Origin: PGZG01 sp046292765
Lineage (GTDB): Bacteria > Pseudomonadota > Gammaproteobacteria > Pseudomonadales > Alcanivoracaceae
Assembly: GCA_046292765.1 (NCBI GenBank)
Contig: JBKBQA010000006.1
Span: 183,022 to 247,021 of the forward strand
Direction of reading: 5' to 3'
DNA length: 64,000 bases
Shown: positions 55,644 to 63,042 of the stretch, piece by piece
Position numbering within the stretch: the first letter of the stretch is position 1
Layout of the letters: every line of letters begins with the position of its first letter
Translations under genes and position numbers: made by a program
The notes under the pieces: generated by a model
The model's input: the letters and a program-made list of their open reading frames with translations, nothing else
Databases searched by the model: none
Told to the model about the DNA's origin: nothing

Positions 55644-56075
55644 TCAGAACATCGCCGCCAGTTCGCGGGCGAAGCGATCATTGAAGCGGCGGATCAGGCT
55701 GGCGGCGGGCCAGGCCAACAGGGTCATCAGCCCTTCCGACCACTCTTCATGATGAATGCGGCACTGATCATCGCCCACCGGAATAAACGAGAAGCGGTGC
55801 TTCAGGCTCGCGCCCGGCAGCTCCAGACCCCAGGTAATGCTGCGATCCGGCTGCACGTCCAGTAGCCGCACCACGATCGGCACCGCCGGCAGCTTGTCGA
55901 TCTTGGGAGCAAACATCAGGAAGGCACCCTTGCGCCACTCACCGCCAAACAGCTTGGCTCTATCAATGGCACCGGACCAGTCAGACCAGTCGTCGATGTT
56001 GCAGAAAAAACGGTAAGCCTGGCGGGCCGAAACCGGCGCCTCCGTGACCAGATCAGTGTAATAGCGTTTCAGCAT
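55644..56075 (-). CDS. SRPBCC (START-like) family protein
   Basis: A 143-aa protein of the polyketide-cyclase/START-like fold. It has the typical layout: an N-terminal strand with VSARQAYRFFCNIDDWSDW, a central HRFSFIPVGDDQCRIHHEE segment and a long C-terminal helix. The fold encloses a hydrophobic cavity for lipids or polyketides. Together with the MMPL transporter it suggests handling of a lipophilic compound; this is inference. It is divergent from the AraC-type regulator gene 143 bases away, which likely controls it. Confidence 0.8.
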   Translation of the reverse strand: MLKRYYTDLVTEAPVSARQAYRFFCNIDDWSDWSGAIDRAKLFGGEWRKGAFLMFAPKIDKLPAVPIVVRLLDVQPDRSITWGLELPGASLKHRFSFIPVGDDQCRIHHEEWSEGLMTLLAWPAASLIRRFNDRFARELAAMF

Positions 56076-56218
56076 GAAGCAGACTCCAGTTCAGGATCGG
56101 CCAAGGGTAGCCGCAGGGCGCCGCCACGGCCAGTCCTGAACGGGCATTTCCACCACAGGACTGGTCACCCGCCCCGGATTCACCGTATGTTGACACTACC
56201 AAAGGGGAAGGGCGTGTC

Positions 56219-57229
56219 ATGAACGATACCCTGCTGCCAGCTTCCATTCTGCCGGGACTACTGGAGATCGCCCTGAAAGGGCGGCTGCATGTCCAGCAGC
56301 TATTCGAAGATGCGGACATTGATGCGGAGGCCGTGGGCTCTGCCGAGCACTTTATCCGCCTTGAGCAACTGGACCGTTTGCTGACCACCGCCTTCTCCCG
56401 CGTCGAAGACCCCTGGTTCGGGTTCCATGTCGGTCGCGACAACCACTACGGCAACCTCGACCTGCTCGGCAACCTGATGGCCACCAGCAATACCCTCGGC
56501 GACGCCCTGCAGTGCCTGCTTGCCTACAAGAACCTGCTGGTGCCATACCTCCACTTCGAGCTTCGCTGTGAACAGGGCCAGTGCCTGCTCGGCGCCAGCT
56601 CCGACGACAGCCTCGGCTTTACCGCCACCCGCACCCATAACGAGCTGGTGGTCACCACCATGGTGGCCATCGGCCGCTCCCTGGTGGGCGGCGACCTGCA
56701 ACTGCGTGCCGTGCGTTTTCGCCATGATCACCCGACCATGCCTGCGCCCTATCAGGACTACTTCGGCGTAGCGCTGACCTTTTCCCATCCGCGTAATGAA
56801 ATCGAGATGGATGAGGTGGTGCTGGCCACTCCGCTCGCCACGGCGTACCCGAAGTACCACCAGCGCCTGCGCGCCCTTGCTGACCAGCAGCTGGCGCGGC
56901 TGTCCCGCGCCAGTGGCCTGACGGCACGAGTACTGAGCTTGCTGGAAGAGCGTCTCGGCCACCCGGAGGCCAGCATCGAGGCCATTGCCGACACCCTTAA
57001 CCTGACCCCGCGCACCCTGCAACGGCATCTTGCGGTGGAATCCGTGCGGTTTGTCGACCTGCGCGACCGCGTCCGCCATCAGCGCGCCTGTGCATTACTT
57101 GCCGATGCGGAGCTCCCATACGCTGCTATTGCCGAGCAGTTGGGATTTGCGGATGTGGCAAATTTTTATCATGCATTTCGACGCTGGGAGGGGTGTGCAC
57201 CGGGGGAGTTCCGGCGTCGGGGGAGTTGA
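56219..57229 (+). CDS. AraC-family transcriptional regulator (Arabinose_bd-type N-domain)
   Basis: A 336-aa regulator. The N-terminal 200 residues match the ligand domain of the OruR/ArgR-like subgroup (PWFGFHVGRDNHYGNLDLLG near residue 65). The C-terminal double helix-turn-helix is clear: IEAIADTLNLTPRTLQRHL and YAAIAEQLGFADVANFYHAF followed by RWEGCAPGEFRRR. In this subgroup the effector is often a fatty acid, amino acid or sterol. It is divergent from the SRPBCC-MMPL pair, so that pair is its likely target. GGGGAAGGG precedes the ATG. Confidence 0.9.
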   Translation: MNDTLLPASILPGLLEIALKGRLHVQQLFEDADIDAEAVGSAEHFIRLEQLDRLLTTAFSRVEDPWFGFHVGRDNHYGNLDLLGNLMATSNTLGDALQCLLAYKNLLVPYLHFELRCEQGQCLLGASSDDSLGFTATRTHNELVVTTMVAIGRSLVGGDLQLRAVRFRHDHPTMPAPYQDYFGVALTFSHPRNEIEMDEVVLATPLATAYPKYHQRLRALADQQLARLSRASGLTARVLSLLEERLGHPEASIEAIADTLNLTPRTLQRHLAVESVRFVDLRDRVRHQRACALLADAELPYAAIAEQLGFADVANFYHAFRRWEGCAPGEFRRRGS

Positions 57230-57286
57230 GGGCGCATAACGGGGCACGATGCCAGCTTGCGTAGTGCTGCCTTGATGGAGAATGCA

Positions 57287-57517
57287 ATGAAAGGAAAGCG
57301 CTGGCCGCAGGGCCTGATGGGCGTAATTATTCTGGTAATTGGGCTGATGGCTGTGCGCCATGGAATGGCGGATGGCGATCTGCGTTTTTACGGCACCATG
57401 ACCTATGGTGGTGCTGGCTCTGGCAGTGCGCTGCCTGTTGATCCGAAGTATATTGTCTGGATGGGGCTGGGGATTGTTGTGCTGGGGATTCATGTGATTC
57501 ATCAGGCGTTTCGTTGA
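57287..57517 (+). CDS. Small membrane protein, 76 aa
   Basis: Two likely membrane helices (about residues 9-27 and 55-73) flank a polar glycine-rich segment (TYGGAGSGSALP). The product ends VVLGIHVIHQAFR. GGAG is six bases before ATG 57287, the best start; ATG 57275 is also in frame. Function unknown. A degenerate copy of its last 47 bases (3' end plus stop) recurs at 58931-58977, so the gene or its 3' end was once duplicated inside the island. Confidence 0.55.
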   Translation: MKGKRWPQGLMGVIILVIGLMAVRHGMADGDLRFYGTMTYGGAGSGSALPVDPKYIVWMGLGIVVLGIHVIHQAFR

Positions 57518-57523
57518 GTTGAG
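57477..57523 (+). repeat. 47-bp direct repeat, copy 1 (3' end of the 76-aa gene)
   Basis: Matches 58931-58977 at 44 of 47 positions. It covers the final codons, the TGA and six bases beyond. Confidence 0.85.
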
Positions 57524-57828
57524 GCCAGACCTTCCCAAGAATCCTGGCGATGTCAGGAATAATGATGTCCGATTTGTGATCCACATTGGACGCAGTACGA
57601 ATGCGAACATTTTTAGCGCTGGCGTAAAGGGAATGTCGATCAAGGCAAGCCTATTTGCTGGTGAAGGAAATCCGAATCGGAGCCGTCGAGGCGACTGGCG
57701 TAGTGATCTGTAGAAGTGGCTTTCCCAAGTCACCATGTGTCGCTCTTTGTGCAGAATTTTAGTGGGTGGATGTGGTTGTTCAGATGATCCATGGTGCTGT
57801 TTTTATAGACAATGGTTGGAAATAAGTT
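57518..57828. other. Stretch without a recognised gene
   Basis: The composition changes here from GC-rich to AT-rich. A 64-codon open frame (57519-57713, TTG start) encodes a basic, Asn-rich peptide (NDVRFVIHIGRSTNANIF within it) that I cannot place and that lacks a ribosome-binding site. It could be a remnant of an older gene. Confidence 0.3.
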
Positions 57829-57918
57829 ATGGCGCTACTGTCTGTTTTATTGAATGCGCCGCTCTTGGTGCAGGGTAATAGAAGAGGCAAGGTGCTCATG
57901 TTTAAGTCAGGAGAATGA
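57829..57918 (+). other. 29-codon open frame directly upstream of the 115-aa gene
   Basis: ATG to TGA, encoding MALLSVLLNAPLLVQGNRRG and nine further residues, ends one base before the next start codon. Its position mirrors the toxin-remnant/immunity junctions elsewhere in the island, but the evidence is thin; it may be chance. Confidence 0.25.
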
Positions 57919-57919
57919 A

Positions 57920-58267
57920 ATGGAATTGACTACGCTTTCAGATTGGGCTTTCGTTTATTTGTACTATTTTTCTCAAATTATTTTCATATTTTCTTCTGCT
58001 TTCTGGTTTTTAAAAGAGAGAAAATTGAGCGTCATGGCATTTTCATTTGGATTTTTTCTTTTTCTATATGGGAATTACAATGTTGTAAAAATAAGTAAAT
58101 GGAAAACAGAGTTGGAGCAGCGTAATGAGTCGGTTGACAGTTTGGATGTGGATTGGAGAAGAAGTAGAGCAATTTCTTCCTCGGGCTTCTTTTTGGCATC
58201 TATTTCGCTGACGCTGTATGTTGTTGGCGTTAAACGGAAACAGGGAAACAACACGGGACATGCATAA
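57920..58267 (+). CDS. Orphan three-helix membrane protein, 115 aa
   Basis: An AT-rich gene for a protein with three hydrophobic segments (about residues 11-29, 38-58 and 90-108) and a charged middle (KWKTELEQRNESVDSLDVDW). AGGAG is six bases before ATG 57920. The last codons and the TAA lie inside repeat unit 1 (GGGACATGCATAA), so the C-terminus was shaped by the repeat. Membrane topology of this kind is common in immunity proteins against pore-forming or lipid-targeting toxins, but no family is recognised. Confidence 0.5.
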   Translation: MELTTLSDWAFVYLYYFSQIIFIFSSAFWFLKERKLSVMAFSFGFFLFLYGNYNVVKISKWKTELEQRNESVDSLDVDWRRSRAISSSGFFLASISLTLYVVGVKRKQGNNTGHA

Positions 58268-58297
58268 ATTGGAGGGATCCATGCGTGTCCCGTGTTG
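58249..58297. repeat. Island palindromic repeat, unit 1
   Basis: CAACACGGGACATGCAT (58249-58265) pairs with ATGCGTGTCCCGTGTTG (58281-58297), 16 of 17 positions. It overlaps the end of the 115-aa gene. Confidence 0.85.
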
Positions 58298-58416
58298 GGC
58301 TCCGCTTCGATTTGGATGCATGCGTAGAAAAATGCGACAAGGCATGGCCTCTAAGATGGGATGCAGTATTGGATATGATCCATGATGTTAGTCGAAGAAT
58401 CAAAGAAAACCGTTAG
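58297..58416 (+). pseudogene. Probable C-terminal remnant of a displaced toxin
   Basis: Directly after repeat unit 1 an open frame encodes 39 residues beginning GLRFDLDACVEKCDKAWPLR and ending VSRRIKENR, then TAG. It has no start codon of its own and is cut off by the repeat. Its composition (amphipathic helix with Trp, Asp, Arg) looks like the end of a real protein. It stops 17 bases before the exported 134-aa protein, the same geometry as the Rhs tip and its downstream gene at 62617. I infer a leftover toxin tip. Confidence 0.4.
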
Positions 58417-58433
58417 AAGAAGTGGTGGATGAG

Positions 58434-58838
58434 ATGATATTTTTTAGATTAAGTGTATTTATGCTTATTTATGGCTTTTCTACTTTTTGCAATGCGTGGA
58501 GCTGGAGCTTTATGTTGCCCGAGAGAGTTGGTGGTGGTTCTGGGTGGTTTGAGTTCAGGGTCTACGAAAGGTATGAAAACATCGATTATTCTCCGCGAAG
58601 ATTTCATGCTGTTATGACATGTATATCTTCTGATTTTACTTACTCCATTCTAGGTAAAGATGGTGTTCATGTTTCTGGTGATGAATCTGAGTTGAATGAT
58701 GAGTTTGTTGGTAATGTTAATAGATGCTTGGTCGATGGCGGATTGAATTATACTGGTGTTGATAAGATACTTGTGCCCCGGTTCAATTCACGCCCCTTGA
58801 TACCTTCAGAAGACCATTACAGTAAGATTTTAAAGTAG
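58434..58838 (+). CDS. Exported orphan protein, 134 aa (candidate immunity protein)
   Basis: A signal peptide (MIFFRLSVFMLIYGFSTFCNA) precedes a mature domain of about 113 residues with two Cys (MTCISSD and NRCLVDG), likely a periplasmic disulfide. GGATGAG precedes ATG 58434; a GTG at 58422 is in frame. Strongly AT-rich compared with the chromosome core. It follows the 39-codon remnant and is followed by repeat unit 2. No family recognised. Confidence 0.5.
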   Translation: MIFFRLSVFMLIYGFSTFCNAWSWSFMLPERVGGGSGWFEFRVYERYENIDYSPRRFHAVMTCISSDFTYSILGKDGVHVSGDESELNDEFVGNVNRCLVDGGLNYTGVDKILVPRFNSRPLIPSEDHYSKILK

Positions 58839-58881
58839 CAGCGCGAACAACAAGCGATAGAACAACACGGGAGAGAAACAC

Positions 58882-58924
58882 GGGGCACGCATGAGATGGT
58901 GACTTTCATGCGTGTCCCGTGCTG
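58882..58924. repeat. Island palindromic repeat, unit 2
   Basis: A variant left half GGGGCACGCATGAGAT and right half CATGCGTGTCCCGTGCTG. A further partial left half (CAACACGGGAGAG) lies at 58863-58875. Confidence 0.8.
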
Positions 58925-58930
58925 AATTCA

Positions 58931-58977
58931 TTGTGCTGGATATTCATGCGATTCATCAGGCGTTTCGTTGAGTTGAG
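58931..58977 (+). repeat. 47-bp direct repeat, copy 2 (stranded 3' end of a 76-aa-type gene)
   Basis: Matches 57477-57523 at 44 of 47 positions, including the TGA stop, but without the rest of the gene. It begins seven bases after repeat unit 2. Confidence 0.85.
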
Positions 58978-59208
58978 TTGCTTTTGTTGTTCTTTGAGAA
59001 TGTGCTGTGGCATCGAAGCTAAAAAGGGAGATATTGATTGGTAGGGAGTGCCCGCTCCGTAGCGTTGTGTGTTTTGGTGGATGGTCTTGACGCGGACAGC
59101 GAATATTTGGCGGCGGACGTGAGGAAAATAATCTTTGTCACCATGGAAATTATCTTATGTCTTTCGACCCACTGGATTATTGTGGGTAGTCTGCGGATGG
59201 AGTCAGGT
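58978..59208. other. Gap without a clear gene
   Basis: The frame of the next gene is open back to 59038, and could encode an N-terminal extension with a hydrophobic stretch (KIIFVTMEIILCLSTHWIIV). I do not see a good ribosome-binding site for it. Nothing else is recognised. Confidence 0.3.
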
Positions 59209-59673
59209 ATGATTAGGAGCATGCTTTTCTTATTGGCTTTTACTATGACGCCGTCTATCTCTTTTTCGGAGGGGGGGCGAAGCGCGAAAGTGTACACGGC
59301 TAACGTAGTTGATAATCGAGTCTCGTCGAATGGAGTGTTGGTTGAATTTATTTGTATTCCGCTTAATAGGCGACCAGATCAGGGCGGTGAGTACTTTGAC
59401 GACTCGATAAGTGTTTATATTGCGGGGGATTATTTCTCTGATATATCTTCGGCTAAATTTGTTAGAAAAAAGTCAGGCAGGGTATCTTCTATGGTTCCTA
59501 TCCTGATCTCAAAGAATAATAGAGATGATGAGTATATTGGTTTGATGAATGATTTCTTTGTTACGATGCAGCTGGAAAGAGCGAGAAGAGAAGTTGATTT
59601 TCTTCGTATTGAGATGATGGATGTTGGTGTTGTTATTGAGGTGCCTCTCTCGGGGCTGGAATGCAAACAATAA
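59209..59673 (+). CDS. Exported orphan protein, 154 aa (candidate immunity protein)
   Basis: ATG 59209 has GGAG six to seven bases upstream and gives a signal peptide (MIRSMLFLLAFTMTPSISFS). The mature part is about 134 residues with segments VYTANVVDNRVSSNGVLVEF and DDSISVYIAGDYFSD, probably beta-rich, and one pair of Cys. No family recognised. It is followed 39 bases later by a single left half-repeat at 59713. Confidence 0.45.
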   Translation: MIRSMLFLLAFTMTPSISFSEGGRSAKVYTANVVDNRVSSNGVLVEFICIPLNRRPDQGGEYFDDSISVYIAGDYFSDISSAKFVRKKSGRVSSMVPILISKNNRDDEYIGLMNDFFVTMQLERARREVDFLRIEMMDVGVVIEVPLSGLECKQ

Positions 59674-59712
59674 AACAGTCATAAGACGGGAGGGCAACAA
59701 CACCAACAACAC

Positions 59713-59730
59713 GGGACACGCATGAATTGA
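59713..59730 (+). repeat. Island repeat, single left half-unit
   Basis: GGGACACGCATGAATTGA, preceded by AACAACAC. No right half follows. Confidence 0.85.
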
Positions 59731-59856
59731 CAGAAGCGAGCAATGTGCTGCGAGTGCTATCTATGGATTGATAGGGATGCGCCGCAATACATCCCGAGTC
59801 CTCCTGGTGAATGTTTGTCTTGGGAGTTAAAGTGGGAAATACAATTGGGGAAATAA
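59731..59856 (+). pseudogene. Probable C-terminal remnant of a toxin, coupled to the next gene
   Basis: Right after the TGA inside the half-repeat, an open frame encodes 41 residues, including CCECYLWIDRDAPQYIPSPP and ending WEIQLGK, then TAA. The TAA overlaps the next ATG (TAATG), an arrangement made for translational coupling. An internal ATG at 59743 exists but has no ribosome-binding site. I read it as the tail of a lost toxin whose immunity gene follows. Confidence 0.4.
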
Positions 59857-60452
59857 TGAAGCAGGATAAATTTGTATTTTTCGTTGTAGGTTTTTTTTCT
59901 GCGTTTCTTATTGCGATCGCTATATTCTTATTGCCCTGGATGGATACCATCGTTTCAGATGATGCGGATTACTTTGAGAGTATTTCTGTGGTTCCGATCG
60001 ATTATAACGGAGATGGAAATCATGATGGTCGGAGTGTCCACGTTGATGGGTTTCTGGTGGCGTTTATTGCTGACAGGAATGGTGATGGAAATGACGATTA
60101 CTGGGTTTCATATGATGGGTCTGAGTGGGGGATGCCGGTCTCTTTTCTGTATGATGCCAATCACAATGGATATCCAAACATAAGGGGGATTTACTTGCAG
60201 GGAGTGCTCCAGTACGTTGAGTATGATTATGATGAAGATGGGCATTTTGAGCATGTTGATTATTATTTTCTGGACTTGATTTCTATGTCGGTTTGGAAGG
60301 ATTCTTCTGGGAGAGAGGTAAAGAAGATAATTTACGAGCACGGCAAGCCCGTGGCTATTTTGTTTGATTGTGACAATGACGGCCTTGCAGAGACAAAGAG
60401 AGAGTTGGATTGGCGTGGTGAGCCAGTTCCTTATCTCTGTGGGCAGGATTAA
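59856..60452 (+). CDS. Membrane-anchored protein with five calcium-loop-like repeats, 198 aa
   Basis: One N-terminal membrane anchor (about residues 6-28) and a periplasmic part with five acidic loops of the DxNxDGxxD type: residues 49-57, 73-81, 100-108, 124-132 and 171-179 (for example DYNGDGNHD, DRNGDGNDD, DYDEDGHFE). Such loops bind calcium in EF-hand, dockerin and thrombospondin-3 repeats; binding here is inferred. ATG 59856 follows GGGG by five bases and overlaps the stop of the upstream remnant. AT-rich. Candidate immunity or inhibitor protein; no family assigned. Confidence 0.5.
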   Translation: MKQDKFVFFVVGFFSAFLIAIAIFLLPWMDTIVSDDADYFESISVVPIDYNGDGNHDGRSVHVDGFLVAFIADRNGDGNDDYWVSYDGSEWGMPVSFLYDANHNGYPNIRGIYLQGVLQYVEYDYDEDGHFEHVDYYFLDLISMSVWKDSSGREVKKIIYEHGKPVAILFDCDNDGLAETKRELDWRGEPVPYLCGQD

Positions 60453-60490
60453 AAACAACAACAAAACAACAAAACAACAAAACAACACGG
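60453..60490 (+). repeat. CAA-rich low-complexity run
   Basis: Tandem (A)AAACAAC units directly after the stop codon, leading into the repeat cluster. The half-repeats are preceded by AACAACAC, so this looks like slippage expansion of the repeat's 5' part. Confidence 0.75.
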
Positions 60491-60500
60491 AAAACAACAC

Positions 60501-60644
60501 GGGACACGCATGAATTGAGTAACACAGAACACGCATGAATTGAACAGAAAAGAACAACACGGGACACGCATGAATTGAAACAGAAAAGAACAACACGGGA
60601 CACGCATGAATTGATGAGTGTCAATCCATGCGTGTCCCGTGCTG
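60501..60644. repeat. Island repeat cluster: four left halves and one right half (unit 3)
   Basis: GGGACACGCATGAATTGA occurs at 60501-60518, 60561-60578 and 60597-60614, with a variant at 60527-60543. The last pair is a tandem 36-base step including AACAGAAAAGAACAACAC. The final left half pairs with TCAATCCATGCGTGTCCCGTGCTG (60621-60644), giving arms that match at 22 of 24 positions around a six-base loop. Confidence 0.9.
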
Positions 60645-62620
60645 CGTTGGTCACCGACCCCCAGGGCAGCACCACCACCTTCGCCTACGACGCCGCCGAC
60701 CGCCTGATCAGCGAAACCTACCCCGGTGGCCAGCTGCGCAGCTACAGCTACCACGCCAACGGCCTGCGCCAGCTGGAAACCAACCCCAAGGGCGAAATCA
60801 CCCGCTATCACTACGACGATGCCGGCCAGCTGACCAGCCTGGAATACTTCGCCAGCGCCACAGCCCTGCAGAACAACCAGCCCGGCAAAACCGTCGGCTT
60901 CCAGTACACGGCACTCGGCCAGCTAAGCCAGTATCAGGATGGCACCACCAGCGGCGCCTACACCTACACAGTGCTCGGCCAGCTGGACACCGTCAGCGTC
61001 AACTATGGTCCGTTCAGCAAAAACCACAGCTACACCTACAACGCCGACGGCCGCAAACAGACCTACACCAACCCGGAAGGCGTCACCTACACCTACAGCT
61101 ACAACGCCAACGGCGACTTCCAGAGCCTGACCATCCCCGGTGAAGGCACCATTGCCGTCACCGCCTACCACTGGCGCGCGCCAGCAGAATGGCTGTTCCC
61201 CGGCGGCACCCGTATCGTCACCGCCACCGACGGCCTGCTGCGTCCGAGCCAGACCAGCCTGCTCGACCCCGGCAGCAATCCGCACGCCAGCCGGCTTTAT
61301 ATCTACAACGCCGAGAATCACATCACCGGTATCCACACCGAAGAGGGCGTGCATCTCTACACGCTTGATGAGCTGTACCGCCTCACCGCCGCTGCCTACC
61401 AGTACAACGAGCAGCTTCAGCAGCAAGCCCAGCTGTTGCGAGACGAGCACTACAGCTACGACGGCGTTGGCAACCGCCTGACGGACAGCGCCGACGCGAA
61501 CGGCGGCAGCTGGCAGTACAACGTCAACCACCAGCTCACCGAGCGCCCGGAGCACGTCTATGCCTATGACGCTAACGGCCACACCCTGAGCAAGACAGAA
61601 ACCGGCACCGGGATCATCACCCAATTCCAGTATGACATCACTGAACGGCTAACAGCGGTCAGCAAAACGGACCAGAACGGCACAACCCCACTGGGGCAGT
61701 ACCGCTACGACCCGTTCGGCCGCCGGGTGCGCAAAGTCAGCCAGAGCGAAACCCTGTACTTCCATTATGATGACACTGGCCTGCTGGCCGAGTATGACGC
61801 CCAGGGCAACCTGGTGCGCGAATACCAGTACACCCCGGGCAGCACCTGGATGACCAAGCCGCTATTCCTGCGTGATGTGCAGACCGGCAAGGTGCATTAT
61901 TACTACAACAGCCATCTGGGGCAGCCGCTGAAGCTGTTTGATCGCCAGGGCCGCACGACGTGGGAGGCGCGCAGTCAGGCGTTTGGTGAGTTGTTGGTTG
62001 TAGTTGAGGAAGTTGAGAATCGGTTGAGGTTTCCGGGGCAGTATTTTGATGGGGAGAGTGGTTTCTATCATAATTTTCGTCGGGATTATGATGTGATTAT
62101 CGGTAGGTATTTTCAGCAAGATCCGATCCGCTTTCTCGGAGGCATTAATTTTTACAACTATACGGGAGGGAGTCCAGTTTCCTTTTCTGATCCAATGGGT
62201 TTAAAGCGCCGCAAGGATTTGATTAATAACCCGTATTGCCATTTTATTCGTATGGAAAAAGTCAGAGAGTCATATAACGAAAGAAAAGTGACTCGTAGCG
62301 AAATGGAATTCGTTAGGGCTGACTCAATTCCGGTATGTCATCCGGCAAGCAGACTTATTGTGCCTTGCTATTATGTTTACGTTGAGCATTGGTTGGAGCA
62401 TATCTATGCGAAAAATCTTTATGAGCATGTTATTGTTTACAGGGAGGTGTATCGGTGTAAGGTGGGCTGTGGAGAGCCATTTGAAACGTATGACTACCGA
62501 AAAGAAGATAATTCATGGTCTGGTGATGAGTACTACGAAAAGGCAAAATGGCATTTCAAGATTGTCGATGGTGAGATGGGGCTGGGTTTGAAAAAGCCCA
62601 AGCAGAGAGGTCTCCGATGA
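60575..62620 (+). CDS. 5'-truncated Rhs core with C-terminal toxin-like tip
   Basis: The open frame encodes 681 residues, but Rhs homology begins only after the repeat, at about 60651 (VTDPQGSTTTFAYDAADRL). Many YD repeats follow (YHYDDAGQL, YTYNADGRK, YSYDGVGNRL, YRYDPFGRRVRKVS), then the hyperconserved end GQYFDGESGFYHNFRRDYD and DPMGL at 62189-62203. After DPMGL comes a 138-residue tip with six Cys and many aromatic residues and no recognised fold. The N-terminal secretion part and most of the core are missing and there is no proper start, so this is a displaced Rhs end. GC falls sharply near 61985. It overlaps the next gene by ATGA. Confidence 0.8.
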   Translation: MKQKRTTRDTHELMSVNPCVSRAALVTDPQGSTTTFAYDAADRLISETYPGGQLRSYSYHANGLRQLETNPKGEITRYHYDDAGQLTSLEYFASATALQNNQPGKTVGFQYTALGQLSQYQDGTTSGAYTYTVLGQLDTVSVNYGPFSKNHSYTYNADGRKQTYTNPEGVTYTYSYNANGDFQSLTIPGEGTIAVTAYHWRAPAEWLFPGGTRIVTATDGLLRPSQTSLLDPGSNPHASRLYIYNAENHITGIHTEEGVHLYTLDELYRLTAAAYQYNEQLQQQAQLLRDEHYSYDGVGNRLTDSADANGGSWQYNVNHQLTERPEHVYAYDANGHTLSKTETGTGIITQFQYDITERLTAVSKTDQNGTTPLGQYRYDPFGRRVRKVSQSETLYFHYDDTGLLAEYDAQGNLVREYQYTPGSTWMTKPLFLRDVQTGKVHYYYNSHLGQPLKLFDRQGRTTWEARSQAFGELLVVVEEVENRLRFPGQYFDGESGFYHNFRRDYDVIIGRYFQQDPIRFLGGINFYNYTGGSPVSFSDPMGLKRRKDLINNPYCHFIRMEKVRESYNERKVTRSEMEFVRADSIPVCHPASRLIVPCYYVYVEHWLEHIYAKNLYEHVIVYREVYRCKVGCGEPFETYDYRKEDNSWSGDEYYEKAKWHFKIVDGEMGLGLKKPKQRGLR

Positions 62621-63033
62621 GAGAAAATGTTATGGAACTTAGGGTGTTTTTTTTGGTTTTCATTTTATTTCTTCCAGGTGCTGTCCTTTCTGGAGATTTG
62701 AAGATATATGAAACCCAGAGTTCTGGTAAATCGCGTGTATATATGATCGATGCGGGCATTCTCGACGTAAGTCCTCGTGGCTTCGATAATGCCTTTGATG
62801 TTTTTGTGGCGAACAAAGATGTATACAAAGATAGCGCATTGGATTATTTTGGGAGTGACTACGAAGTTTACGAAATTAGGCTTAAGCAGGCAATGACAAG
62901 AGATGCATATGATTTCTGGTTTGTTGTGGTTAGCGCCGTAGTGACGAAAAGAAGTTTTTCTGCAGATAGACTGTCGCACATCGTCATGACAATGAGCGGA
63001 GATATAATAGATCCAATTATGGGAAAAAATTAA
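62617..63033 (+). CDS. Exported candidate immunity protein for the Rhs tip, 138 aa
   Basis: The ATG overlaps the Rhs stop (ATGA) and AGAGAGG lies seven bases upstream. The signal peptide (hydrophobic residues 8-24, FFLVFILFLPGAVLSG) implies a periplasmic product, suggesting that the tip acts in the periplasm. The mature domain contains DLKIYETQSSGKSRVYMIDA and FDVFVANKDVYKDSALDYFG. No family recognised. Immunity function is inferred from position, coupling and size. Confidence 0.6.
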   Translation: MRENVMELRVFFLVFILFLPGAVLSGDLKIYETQSSGKSRVYMIDAGILDVSPRGFDNAFDVFVANKDVYKDSALDYFGSDYEVYEIRLKQAMTRDAYDFWFVVVSAVVTKRSFSADRLSHIVMTMSGDIIDPIMGKN

Positions 63034-63042
63034 CAACAACAC

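Noticed and set aside
60501..60644. Regularly repeated 18-mer suggesting a CRISPR array
   Set aside because: Spacings are irregular (as little as 8 bases between copies), spacers repeat each other, a right-half inverted copy is included and no cas gene is present.
60355..60678. Minus-strand open frame with repeated NSCVSRVV peptide
   Set aside because: It is only the translation of the tandem DNA repeats in one frame, has no ribosome-binding site and overlaps the 198-aa gene end.
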